A DNA stretch of 17,165 nt from JABJMC01 sp964473745 (GTDB taxonomy: Bacteria; Patescibacteriota; Gracilibacteria; UBA1369; UBA12473), in assembly GCA_964473745.1 (NCBI GenBank), contig CAYYQE010000022.1:1-17165 (forward strand). Reading direction: 5' to 3'. Every line of letters starts with the position of its first letter. The first letter of the stretch is position 1. The notes under the pieces were generated by a model. It did not search any database. It saw nothing but the letters and a program-made list of their open reading frames with translations, and had not been told where the DNA came from. A program made the position numbers and the translations under genes. Below are positions 1 to 5,340 of the stretch, in pieces.

Positions 1-122
1 CTCGACGCAACTCGGCGCAAACTCAGCACAAACTCGGCGCAACTCGGCGCAAACTCAGCACAAACTCGGCGGGCGAACTCGGCGCAAACTCAGCACAAAC
101 TCGGCGGGCGAACTCGGCGCCA
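1..122. repeat. Degenerate ~11-bp tandem repeat array
   Basis: About eleven imperfect copies of an 11-base unit of the form ctcggcgcaaa. Copies alternate between ctcggcgcaaa, ctcagcacaaa and a longer variant with an extra ggcg. The variants recur in the same order, so there is a higher-order period of roughly 35-45 bases. The array continues beyond the left window edge. A small hairpin (CGCGTG/CACGCG) follows at 138-152. No coding role is evident. Confidence 0.8.
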
Positions 123-170
123 AAGTCCGCGCTCCCCGCGTGAAGACACGCGTGGACATGCTAAAAACAG

Positions 171-255
171 TGGTGGGCAGGGAGGGATTCGAACCCCCGA
201 AGGCGGAGCCAGCAGATTTACAGTCTGCCCCATTTGGCCACTCTGGAACCTGCCC
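171..255 (-). tRNA. tRNA-Tyr (GTA)
   Basis: The reverse strand folds as a class II tRNA. The acceptor stem pairs GGGCAGG with CCTGCCC, followed by discriminator A and an encoded CCA. The anticodon loop CTGTAAA gives GTA (bases 219-221), the variable arm is long (GGCTCCGCC region), and the T arm contains GGTTCGAATCC. A long variable arm with GTA is diagnostic of tRNA-Tyr. Confidence 0.96.
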
Positions 256-281
256 ATGGTAAAACCGAATTAGCGAGGACG

Positions 282-309
282 ATTATAACGGAATGGTACG
301 TGAACGCAA
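282..309 (-). promoter_or_regulatory. Promoter of tRNA-Tyr
   Basis: On the minus strand TTGCGT (309-304) lies 16 bases before a perfect TATAAT (287-282), about 27 bases upstream of the tRNA-Tyr 5' end. The tRNA-Thr gene has a matching TTGCGTTCA-type -35 at 1226-1221. Confidence 0.65.
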
Positions 310-344
310 CTAAATCTCGCCGTGGCTCAGGTTGCAAAAAAAAT

Positions 345-372
345 TTGACAATCAAACTTTTATGAATATAAT
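345..372 (+). promoter_or_regulatory. Consensus sigma70 promoter
   Basis: A perfect TTGACA (345-350) and perfect TATAAT (367-372) are separated by 16 bases. Transcription would start near 379-380, just ahead of the leader-peptide ATG at 383, and run through the hairpins at 466-550 into the gene at 571. Confidence 0.85.
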
Positions 373-382
373 CATAACAATT

Positions 383-496
383 ATGAAGAATTTATGCGTT
401 TCCAACCTGTTTTCCAAGATTTCCGCTAAGACAAGCGGCAAAATCCGCATAAGCACTCTTCTCAGCCTCGTGATTATTATCATTATTTTGATGTAG
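383..496 (+). CDS. Putative 37-residue Ile-rich leader peptide
   Basis: A short open frame (ATG 383, TAG 494-496) begins only a few bases after the expected transcription start of the strong promoter at 345-372. Its C-terminal part carries five consecutive isoleucine codons (ATT ATT ATC ATT ATT), preceded by LLSLV and followed by Leu-Met-stop. The stop codon directly abuts the CGAGG arm of the first hairpin, and the Ile codons sit in that hairpin's loop. This arrangement is that of an amino-acid attenuator leader. The peptide could instead be a small membrane peptide, since its last 13 residues are strongly hydrophobic. The gene downstream is not a recognisable Ile biosynthesis gene, so the regulatory logic is uncertain. 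Confidence 0.5.
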   Translation: MKNLCVSNLFSKISAKTSGKIRISTLLSLVIIIIILM

Positions 497-507
497 CGAG
501 GTTTTTT
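466..507 (+). terminator. Hairpin 1:2 of attenuator-like leader
   Basis: CCTCG (466-470) pairs with CGAGG (497-501), followed by six T (502-507). The loop contains the end of the leader peptide frame. The CGAGG arm can alternatively pair with the CCTCG at 526-530, which would disrupt the next terminator. Confidence 0.55.
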
Positions 508-525
508 ATTTAATTAAGTCCATAA

Positions 526-550
526 CCTCGCTCAAAAAGCGGGGATTTTT
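526..550 (+). terminator. Intrinsic terminator (3:4 hairpin) before the gene at 571
   Basis: CCTCGCT (526-532) pairs with AGCGGGG (538-544, one G-U), loop CAAAA, then ATTTTT. It lies 20 bases before the start codon of the next gene, in the position of an attenuator terminator. Its left arm is complementary to the CGAGG at 497-501, giving a mutually exclusive fold. Confidence 0.7.
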
Positions 551-570
551 ATTATTTAACCAAAAACATT

Positions 571-1002
571 ATGGAAGGATTAGGATCACCCTCACCTCCA
601 ACAAATCATTTTGGGACACCTGCGCGCACAGGCCCCTTAATGGCCACCCCGGAAGAAATGGCCGCGGCCCAGGAAAAGGCTAGAGAAGCGCTGGTTCAAT
701 TAGCAAAAGTTGAAAGAGATGCCTTAGCCGCGGCTGAGGAGCCAGCGAATAAGGAACCGCTTAATCCTCCGCCTTTAACAAATTATTTTGGAGCCCCCGC
801 GCGAACGGGCCCCTTGATGGCAACGTCGGAAGAAGTGGCCGCGGCCCGACAAAAGCCAAAAGAAGTCACCGCGCATGTTCGTGGTCGGGTTAGGGCTATG
901 GCAAGCTCAGCGTCTATGGCAAGCTCAGCGTCTCCGGCCGAGGAACCCCTGGGTCGCTATAGTGGTTGGGGCCGGGGAAAGGAAAAGTCGCGCGCGGCAT
1001 AG
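571..1002 (+). CDS. Small repeat-containing hypothetical protein
   Basis: A 143-residue protein that I do not recognise. It has two diverged copies of a ~30-residue module with the core TNxFGxPARTGPLMAT followed by EExAAAxxK. The copies start near residues 11 and 70, and the DNA copies near 601 and 778 are 177 bases apart. After the second module an 18-base unit is perfectly duplicated (898-915 and 916-933), giving MASSAS twice. The protein is Ala/Pro/Glu-rich, has no signal peptide or membrane segment, and ends in a basic, Gly-rich tail. The terminal codons run into a GC-rich palindromic repeat, and the stop TAG is part of that repeat, so the tail may have been added by repeat insertion. It lies downstream of the attenuator-like leader and has no Shine-Dalgarno. 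The real-gene call rests on the promoter and the repeated module. Confidence 0.55.
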   Translation: MEGLGSPSPPTNHFGTPARTGPLMATPEEMAAAQEKAREALVQLAKVERDALAAAEEPANKEPLNPPPLTNYFGAPARTGPLMATSEEVAAARQKPKEVTAHVRGRVRAMASSASMASSASPAEEPLGRYSGWGRGKEKSRAA

Positions 1003-1056
1003 CGGCGCTCCGCCGCGCGGCATAGCGCGTAGCTGGCGGCGCGGCATAGCTCCGTG
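987..1056. repeat. GC-rich palindromic repeat cluster
   Basis: The 11-mer cgcggcatagc occurs three times (993-1003, 1016-1026, 1040-1050) at 23-24-base spacing, separated by GCGGCG/CGCCGC-type inverted repeats. The cluster overlaps the end of the preceding gene. It resembles a REP-like element in form; I do not recognise the family. Confidence 0.6.
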
Positions 1057-1092
1057 TTGCGCAAAACCGGAATGCTATTCCGCTTTGCGTAA
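1057..1092. repeat. Near-perfect 15-bp hairpin abutting tRNA-Thr 3' end
   Basis: The left arm at 1057-1072 (TTGCGCAAAACCGGAA) pairs with the right arm at 1078-1092 (TTCCGCTTTGCGTAA) with one mismatch and one bulge, around a 5-base loop. It begins one base after the tRNA-Thr CCA on the minus strand. It may act as a processing or termination structure for the tRNA, but it lacks a clear U-run in that direction. The sequence TGCGCAAAA recurs in the hairpin at 4050-4100. Confidence 0.6.
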
Positions 1093-1168
1093 TGGAGCCG
1101 ACACTCGGGCTCGAACCGAGGACCCACAGTTTACAAAACTGTTGCTCTACCAACTGAGCTATGTCGGC
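1093..1168 (-). tRNA. tRNA-Thr (TGT)
   Basis: A 76-base cloverleaf on the reverse strand. GCCGACA pairs with TGTCGGC, discriminator T, encoded CCA, D arm AGCTCAGTTGGTAGAGC, anticodon loop TTTGTAA with anticodon TGT, and T loop GGTTCGAGCCC. A perfect inverted repeat GTCCCA/TGGGAC (1176-1191) lies 7 bases upstream. Confidence 0.96.
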
Positions 1169-1197
1169 TAGATTAGTCCCAGAATTGGGACGCTCAA

Positions 1198-1226
1198 ATC
1201 TAAACATATTTATTTTTTGAACGCAA
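1198..1226 (-). promoter_or_regulatory. Likely promoter of tRNA-Thr
   Basis: Minus strand TTGCGT (1226-1221), 17-base spacer, TTAGAT (1203-1198). It lies about 30 bases before the mature tRNA and shares the TTGCGTTCA -35 block with the tRNA-Tyr promoter. The GTCCCA/TGGGAC inverted repeat lies between promoter and tRNA. Confidence 0.45.
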
Positions 1227-1231
1227 GGTTA

Positions 1232-1260
1232 TTGACACTATCGCCCTACTCCTTTACCAA
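1232..1260 (+). promoter_or_regulatory. murB promoter, probably leaderless
   Basis: TTGACA (1232-1237), 17-base spacer, weak -10 TACCAA (1255-1260), then 6 bases to the ATG at 1267. Transcription would begin at or next to the start codon, the same geometry as several other genes here. Confidence 0.5.
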
Positions 1261-1266
1261 TGAAGC

Positions 1267-2178
1267 ATGAAATTAGCTGAATTTACCAATATTCGTGAAA
1301 ATGTTTCCCTGAAACCTTATTGCACTTATGGTGTGGGGGGTGAGGCGCGTTATTTTTATGAACTTGCAGACTTGGGGCAATTAGCCGCTCTTTTGAAAGT
1401 TGCGCGCGAGGATGATGTGCCAGTTTTTATTTTTGGGGGCGGGAGTAATGTTTTGTTTTTAGATGAAGGTTTTCCGGGGTTAGTGATTCGGATCACGGCA
1501 AATGAAGTGCGTATGGAGGAAAATTCTGTGGGAAAAAATTGTGTGGTAGCGGAAGCCGGTGCCAAGTGGCCAGCCGTGATTACGGCAACACGCGAGGCTG
1601 GACTGACTGGATTGGACGCGTTCAAAGGATTGCCTGGAACGATGGGTGGAGCCGTGGCTGGGAATGCCGGTTGTTTTGGCACGGAAATGAAAGATGTTTT
1701 TGATTCAGCGACAGTCTATGACATGGCAGCAGAAAAAGTGCGTGAGGTGGGGCCGGAATATTTTAATTTTTCATATCGTTGGAGCCGAATTAAAGAAACT
1801 CATGACGTAATTTTGAGTGTAAAATTGTGTCTAGACAAGGAGGCGCCAAAAGGTGGCACCGAACCTGTTGTGGCGTGTCCAGACACCTTATCCGCACGGC
1901 TAGATAAGCAACCACCAGGACGGAGTGGTGGCTCATTTTTTAAAAACCCTTCACCCGAGCAACCAGCTGGAAAATTGATTGATGAATGTGGGTTAAAAGG
2001 TCACCAAATTGGTGGGGCAAAAATTTCAGAAAAGCACGCAAACTTTTTTATGAATGTAGGCGAGGCGACCGCGGCCGACTTGCTGGCTTTGGGCGATATT
2101 GCTAAGTCCGCGGTGCGTGAAAAATTTGGTGTGGAATTAGAACGAGAGGTTGTGGTAGCTGGCGCGAAGGCTGTCTAG
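1267..2178 (+). CDS. murB: UDP-N-acetylenolpyruvoylglucosamine reductase MurB
   Basis: MurB is the FAD- and NADPH-dependent cytosolic enzyme that reduces UDP-GlcNAc-enolpyruvate to UDP-MurNAc in peptidoglycan precursor synthesis. Length (303 aa) fits the shorter class of the family. Visible motifs are CTYGVGGEA near residue 19, the FAD-binding GGGSNVL (57-63) and GLPGTMGGAV...GNAGCFG (121-138), YRWSR (170-174), GGSFFKNP with the likely catalytic Ser223, LIDECGLKG (238-245), GAKISEKHANFF (250-261), and LEREV near 294, whose last Glu is the usual proton donor. Residues 190-220 form a poorly conserved loop whose DNA holds two TGTCYRGACA palindromes. No Shine-Dalgarno precedes the ATG. The last 42 bases overlap the convergent hydrolase gene, and the stop codon lies inside a third palindrome. 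Confidence 0.96.
   Translation: MKLAEFTNIRENVSLKPYCTYGVGGEARYFYELADLGQLAALLKVAREDDVPVFIFGGGSNVLFLDEGFPGLVIRITANEVRMEENSVGKNCVVAEAGAKWPAVITATREAGLTGLDAFKGLPGTMGGAVAGNAGCFGTEMKDVFDSATVYDMAAEKVREVGPEYFNFSYRWSRIKETHDVILSVKLCLDKEAPKGGTEPVVACPDTLSARLDKQPPGRSGGSFFKNPSPEQPAGKLIDECGLKGHQIGGAKISEKHANFFMNVGEATAADLLALGDIAKSAVREKFGVELEREVVVAGAKAV
1828..1885. repeat. Two TGTCYRGACA palindromes inside murB
   Basis: TGTCTAGACA at 1828-1837 and TGTCCAGACA at 1876-1885, 48 bases apart, in the weakly conserved loop region of murB. They match the motif of the array at 13015-13168. Confidence 0.75.
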
Positions 2179-2784
2179 ACAAGCTTCTTCACCTTCGACT
2201 AAATCACCGTGGCCCGGGCAAATTAAAGCTATGCCGCGTTCTTTGGCAAGGATCATGAGTTTTTCAAGTGATTCAGTGTAATCATCACGATTTCCAGTGT
2301 GAAAAATGCGGCCTACTCCCCCATCCGCAAAAACAGTGTCCCCAGCAAATAGTATTTTGGCGGTTGGCTCGTATAAACATATCCCCCCACGCGTGTGGCC
2401 CGGCGTCCAAATCACTTCAAGTTTGAGATCTCCTAAGTCAATTATGTCGGGAATCGCTTCAAATTTTGATTTATGCTCATCGCCTTGGCCGGTGGGGCGC
2501 ACAACGTTTGGATCCGGCTGATTAACAGCAGAGAGGGCCTCGGGGTGAGCCAATTTAGTTATATTTTCAAAAAAATCAGCGGCGGCAATATGATCCCAAT
2601 GCTCATGGGTAGCAACAATCAAATCAGGGCTTAGCTCAGCCATTTCTTTCTGATGGGCAAAGCTCCCCGGATCAATGAGAATCTTCTTATCGCCACGCAA
2701 TAAATAACTGTGCGAACTAAAGCTGGCCAGAGAATGATCCTGTCCCCAGATTAAGTCCAAATTTTTAGTAACTTTTTTATTCAT
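2137..2784 (-). CDS. Metallo-beta-lactamase-fold hydrolase (glyoxalase II-like)
   Basis: A 215-residue cytosolic hydrolase of the MBL superfamily. The zinc ligands are in place: H60-E-H62-W-D64-H65 (the HxHxDH motif), H130 in TPGHTRGG, D149 in FAGDTVF, and H192 in PGHGD. The short single-domain form resembles glyoxalase II/YcbL-type proteins that cleave thioesters or related substrates. The sequence does not fix the substrate, so no gene symbol is given. The gene is convergent with murB and its last 42 bases overlap the murB 3' end, so the two cannot share a terminator in the gap. The start (ATG at 2784) is preceded by AT-rich sequence without a Shine-Dalgarno. All catalytic positions look intact. 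Confidence 0.92.
   Translation of the reverse strand: MNKKVTKNLDLIWGQDHSLASFSSHSYLLRGDKKILIDPGSFAHQKEMAELSPDLIVATHEHWDHIAAADFFENITKLAHPEALSAVNQPDPNVVRPTGQGDEHKSKFEAIPDIIDLGDLKLEVIWTPGHTRGGICLYEPTAKILFAGDTVFADGGVGRIFHTGNRDDYTESLEKLMILAKERGIALICPGHGDLVEGEEACLDSLRASYHNLSF
2172..2181. repeat. TGTCTAGACA palindrome spanning the murB stop codon
   Basis: A perfect 10-bp palindrome of the TGTCYRGACA class. The murB stop TAG (2176-2178) is its centre, and it lies within the tail-to-tail overlap with the hydrolase gene. Confidence 0.75.
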
Positions 2785-2839
2785 AGTCTTAAATTTAAAT
2801 GTGTCAATGCCTTTTAGTGTTCAGTACCCCCATATGCAT

Positions 2840-2845
2840 TATAAT
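2840..2845 (+). promoter_or_regulatory. -10 box upstream of pilin-like gene
   Basis: Perfect TATAAT at 2840-2845. The best -35 is the weak TGTTCA at 2818-2823 (16-base spacer). The predicted 5' leader is about 33 bases, without a Shine-Dalgarno. Confidence 0.5.
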
Positions 2846-2884
2846 TTATAAACAGAAATTCATTAACCCTTAACTCCCACTGCT

Positions 2885-3304
2885 ATGAATTCTATCGCCA
2901 TTACACGGTCTACGCTAAAACAAGTCGGCGTCTTCCTAGGTTTGCTCGCAATTGCTTTGTTAGCTTACAACTACTTTGGAGTCGACCTTGCCAATGCACA
3001 GCTTATCTCAAGCTCAGACTCCCCAGAAAACATCACCTCTGCTACTGGTGGTGAAGGAAGTTTCCGAACACTCGCTCGAACGATTGTTAACTTCTTCCTC
3101 TACTTCCTTGGATTCCTTGCGACAGTAATGATTATCTACGGAGGTATTCTGTATGTTACCTCGGCCGGTAATGATGAAAATGTTCAAAAAGCGAAAAAGA
3201 TTCTTATGTACGCAATCGTTGGTATTGTTGTGATTCTTCTTTCTTTCGCCATCGTCAACACTGTTATTGGCGGAGCGGGAACAGGTGACGTGTCGTCTAC
3301 CTAA
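2885..3304 (+). CDS. Mbov_0395/VirB2-like pilin-type membrane protein
   Basis: A 139-residue protein with an N-terminal signal sequence (hydrophobic residues 14-28, possible cleavage after ANA at 36-38), then two membrane helices at about 68-92 and 106-128. The short basic linker between them contains GNDENVQKAKK. The pattern YGGxLYVTSAGN...KAKK followed by a second helix is typical of small TrbC/VirB2-like or Mbov_0395-family proteins, common as orphan genes in Patescibacteria. Such proteins resemble type IV secretion pilins, but no other secretion genes are visible here. It may instead be a stand-alone envelope protein. It stands alone between its own promoter and a strong terminator, and its even, C-ending codon choices (GTC, ATC, CTC, TTC) hint at high expression. 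Confidence 0.72.
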   Translation: MNSIAITRSTLKQVGVFLGLLAIALLAYNYFGVDLANAQLISSSDSPENITSATGGEGSFRTLARTIVNFFLYFLGFLATVMIIYGGILYVTSAGNDENVQKAKKILMYAIVGIVVILLSFAIVNTVIGGAGTGDVSST

Positions 3305-3335
3305 CTTAAAAGCAGTGGTGTTTAATAGACCCTCC

Positions 3336-3365
3336 AAAAAGCCTCGTCTTCATGGCGAGGCTTTT
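3336..3365. terminator. Strong bidirectional intrinsic terminator
   Basis: AAAAAGCCTCG (3336-3346) and CGAGGCTTTT (3356-3365) form a stem with a 9-base loop and a T-rich tail on the plus strand and an A/T-rich tail on the other. It serves the pilin-like gene and the convergent PRC-barrel gene ending at 3381. Confidence 0.9.
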
Positions 3366-3380
3366 ATTTTAGTTTGAGGC

Positions 3381-3908
3381 TTAGGCCATCGGGGCCCCAG
3401 CTTTAGATTGCTTTAATTTTTTAGAGCCAACTTTTTGAGTAGCTGAACGGTCTTTCACAATGATGGCTTCCTCTGTTATTTCGACAATATCTTTGAAGGA
3501 CAAAATGCGTTTTTCGAGCGTCAAAAAAAGAAACCACTTACGAGTAACGAGAAATTGAACCAGTGAAAAAGTTTCCATATCGAAAGCCAGGTCATAAGTG
3601 CGCCCTAAGCGCTGTCCAGACTTAGTAACCACATTCTTGCCGAGCAGTCGCCTTTTCTCCTTAGGAAGACTTTTTAAACGAACTAATTCACTAGGTGAAA
3701 TCAACACATCTGGTTCACGCACGGTAAACATATCGCGTTCAAAAGGGCCTAAATCTACCGGCGCAATGGCGCGCCTTTTAGTAGTGATTAAGGCCACCAA
3801 ACTCCCGTCATCCGGATGAACCACCAATTCCAACAAGCGACCGACCTTGAAAGGGGTTTTTCGCAGAGCAATGGGGGTGCCAATAAGGTCTGTGAACCAT
3901 TTCTTCAT
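3381..3908 (-). CDS. PRC-barrel domain protein
   Basis: A 175-residue protein starting at ATG 3908 (MKKWFTDL). The open frame extends upstream to 4214, but that part translates a low-complexity, structured region unlike a protein, so I reject the long start. Two PRC-barrel-like modules are visible. The first (about residues 8-80) begins LIGTPIAL and has KVGRLLELVVHPDDGSLVALI. The second (about 93-150) begins LLGKNVVTKSGQRLGRTYDLAFD and ends in a strand-rich stretch. PRC barrels occur in RimM and photosynthetic reaction-centre H subunits, and in small prokaryotic proteins of unknown role. The C-terminal tail is Lys-rich. A TTGCCC-17-TACCCT promoter ends 6 bases before this ATG, supporting the start and suggesting a leaderless mRNA. 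Confidence 0.75.
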   Translation of the reverse strand: MKKWFTDLIGTPIALRKTPFKVGRLLELVVHPDDGSLVALITTKRRAIAPVDLGPFERDMFTVREPDVLISPSELVRLKSLPKEKRRLLGKNVVTKSGQRLGRTYDLAFDMETFSLVQFLVTRKWFLFLTLEKRILSFKDIVEITEEAIIVKDRSATQKVGSKKLKQSKAGAPMA

Positions 3909-3914
3909 GGTTTT

Positions 3915-3943
3915 AGGGTAATTCAAGGGGGGATGAGGGGCAA
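3915..3943 (-). promoter_or_regulatory. Possible leaderless promoter of PRC-barrel gene
   Basis: Minus strand TTGCCC, 17-base spacer, TACCCT (3920-3915), then 6 bases to ATG. The hexamers are imperfect; the geometry matches murB, ybeY, the DUF881 gene at 15149 and the gene at 16030. Confidence 0.4.
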
Positions 3944-3982
3944 GGGGAAGAGAGAGGAGAAGAGTGTGAAGAGGGAATATTT

Positions 3983-4130
3983 GAGAGGGGAGAGGTTTGG
4001 GCCTCAATACCGGAAGTTGGCCGCTCCAGCGGCGGCCACTCCCTGTGCCCTCGCGCGGCTGCTTTTGCTGCGCAAAAGACCGAGCCAGCCGCGCTGCGAG
4101 AACTATTTCGACCTCAAACCCTCCCCTCTC
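3983..4130. repeat. Nested inverted-repeat element between divergent genes
   Basis: Outer arms GAGAGGGGAGAGGTTTG (3983-3999) and CAAACCCTCCCCTCTC (4115-4130) are inverted repeats with one indel. They enclose a small hairpin (GGCCGC...GCGGC, 4019-4037) and a long one (4050-4100: CTCG-CGCGGCTG with CAGCCGCGCtGCGAG, with an inner CTTTTG/CAAAAG). This fills most of the 309-base gap 3909-4217. It looks like a MITE- or REP-like insertion or a structured RNA. No gene is seen in it. Confidence 0.65.
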
Positions 4131-4149
4131 TTCCCCCCGCCATAACCCA

Positions 4150-4178
4150 TTGAATTTAACCTGGAAATAAGGTATAAT
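4150..4178 (+). promoter_or_regulatory. Promoter of the 4218-7428 operon
   Basis: TTGAAT (4150-4155), 17-base spacer, perfect TATAAT (4173-4178). The leader to ATG 4218 would be about 33 A-rich bases with no Shine-Dalgarno. Confidence 0.8.
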
Positions 4179-4217
4179 ATTAAGAATAAAAAAATCAAAA
4201 TAAAAATTCACCAAAAA

Positions 4218-4544
4218 ATGGATCCTAAGTTACAAGCTGTTATCGAAAAATCAACTGTCTTAAGTGATGAGACTCGCCAAAAATTGGTGGCCTCCGCAGA
4301 CCGTTTAACTCCGGAACAATTACCGCAAGTTATTGCCATACTCGAGAAGGCCGAGGCCAAAAAAACAGAACTTGAACAAAAACGAAATCTGGCTATTAGG
4401 GCAGCTAATCTTGATTATGTTGCCAAAGTAAAAGAGTTCTTTCAGCACGGCCTGCCTAAGGCCCTTAAAAAATTGGAAGAAAGGGATCGCGAAAAAGAAT
4501 CGTCTGAACTGGATTCTATTCTTTCCGAACTTGATAATGTTTAA
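4218..4544 (+). CDS. Small coiled-coil hypothetical protein
   Basis: A 108-residue soluble, highly charged and almost entirely helical protein. I do not recognise a family. Residues 30-75 and 80-108 look like coiled-coil segments rich in Lys, Glu, Ala and Leu. The N-terminus (MDPKLQAVIEKSTVLSDETRQKL) resembles the short helical segments common in uncharacterised Patescibacteria proteins. It is the first gene of a two-gene operon: only 3 bases separate its TAA from the ATG of the large acidic protein, so the two are probably translated together and may form a complex. A consensus promoter lies 40 bases upstream. Confidence 0.75.
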   Translation: MDPKLQAVIEKSTVLSDETRQKLVASADRLTPEQLPQVIAILEKAEAKKTELEQKRNLAIRAANLDYVAKVKEFFQHGLPKALKKLEERDREKESSELDSILSELDNV

Positions 4545-4547
4545 TTT

Positions 4548-5240
4548 ATGCTAAAACTATTTCGATCATCGGAGGCAGAGGATTGGCGGGAAAACCGTTT
4601 GGTTTTTCAGGAAAGTTATGGTGAATCCCATTACGATGAAGGTGAGAGCGAGGATGCTTCTCTAGATGAGGAGCTTGGTTACAGTGAAGGAGATCCGGCT
4701 GATTTTGATGATGTTTGTGAAGATGATTACCAGGTTGCGGAAGAATCGGTGGATGAGTTAATGAGTTCGGTTGCCGATGGTACGAGCTCTTTTACGGCAG
4801 GTTTTTCAGAAGAAGATGTTGCGGCACTTGAAGCAGATCTCCAACTTTCTCTTAATCCTGTGGCAAATTCCTATAGGCAAACCATGGAGGCTACTCAGGC
4901 TAGTTATGAAGATGCCATGTGTATGGTAACAGATGAGGTTGATGCTGAAATTTATCCTTTTCTTGTTGCTGATGGCTCCGAGGTTGCGCCAACGCCGAAT
5001 CCGACCGCGCCAGTGACCGAGCCACAAGCACTAACAGAGGCTGCTCCGCAAAAACCACGGGTACCTGCTCTTAATCCCGAGACAATAGAGGGTCCGCCAG
5101 CTGCAGGAGAAATTATCGACCCAAATAATGCTGCTCTTCAAGAACTTTTAGAGAGTGCTGACTCTAGTGGCTCATCTCCTGAGCAAAACATTCGTGATTT
5201 TCAAGCTAAATATGGGCTGTCCGTGGATGGTGCGGCTGGG
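4548..5240 (+). CDS. Large acidic protein, N-terminal part with PG-binding-like motif (cut by gap)
   Basis: 231 residues before the N run. The N-terminus is strongly acidic (many Asp/Glu/Ser, residues 8-75) without a signal peptide. A Pro/Ala-rich linker follows at about 145-190. The last ~25 residues, with IRDFQAKYGLSVDGAAG, match the second half of a peptidoglycan-binding (PG_binding_1) repeat, where FQxxxGLxVDGxxGPxT is usual. The motif is interrupted exactly where the gap begins. The frame is open into the gap. The segment after the gap is in frame if the true gap length is a multiple of three, so both are probably one gene encoding a protein longer than 926 residues. Without a secretion signal, a wall-binding role is doubtful; the motif may serve another interaction. 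Confidence 0.7.
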
Positions 5241-5340
5241 NNNNNNNNNNNNNNNNNNNNNNNNNNNNNNNNNNNNNNNNNNNNNNNNNNNNNNNNNNNN
5301 NNNNNNNNNNNNNNNNNNNNNNNNNNNNNNNNNNNNNNNN
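5241..5340. other. Assembly gap (100 N)
   Basis: Exactly 100 unknown bases, a conventional placeholder for a scaffold join of unknown length. It lies inside a coding region. Confidence 0.99.

Noticed and set aside
1828..1920. Insertion of a palindromic element into murB
   Set aside because: The residue count between the flanking conserved motifs is close to that in ordinary MurB proteins, so sites appear to lie in a tolerant loop rather than in an added segment.
3909..4214. N-terminal extension of the PRC-barrel frame (102 residues)
   Set aside because: It translates the nested inverted-repeat and GA-rich region, has low-complexity sequence without domain character, and a promoter-like element sits just before the internal ATG at 3908.
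5155..5240. Alternative start of the large protein in another frame before the gap
   Set aside because: That frame gives an unrelated sequence before the gap and depends on the arbitrary 100-N length; the frame from 4548 has the PG-binding-like motif and operon context.
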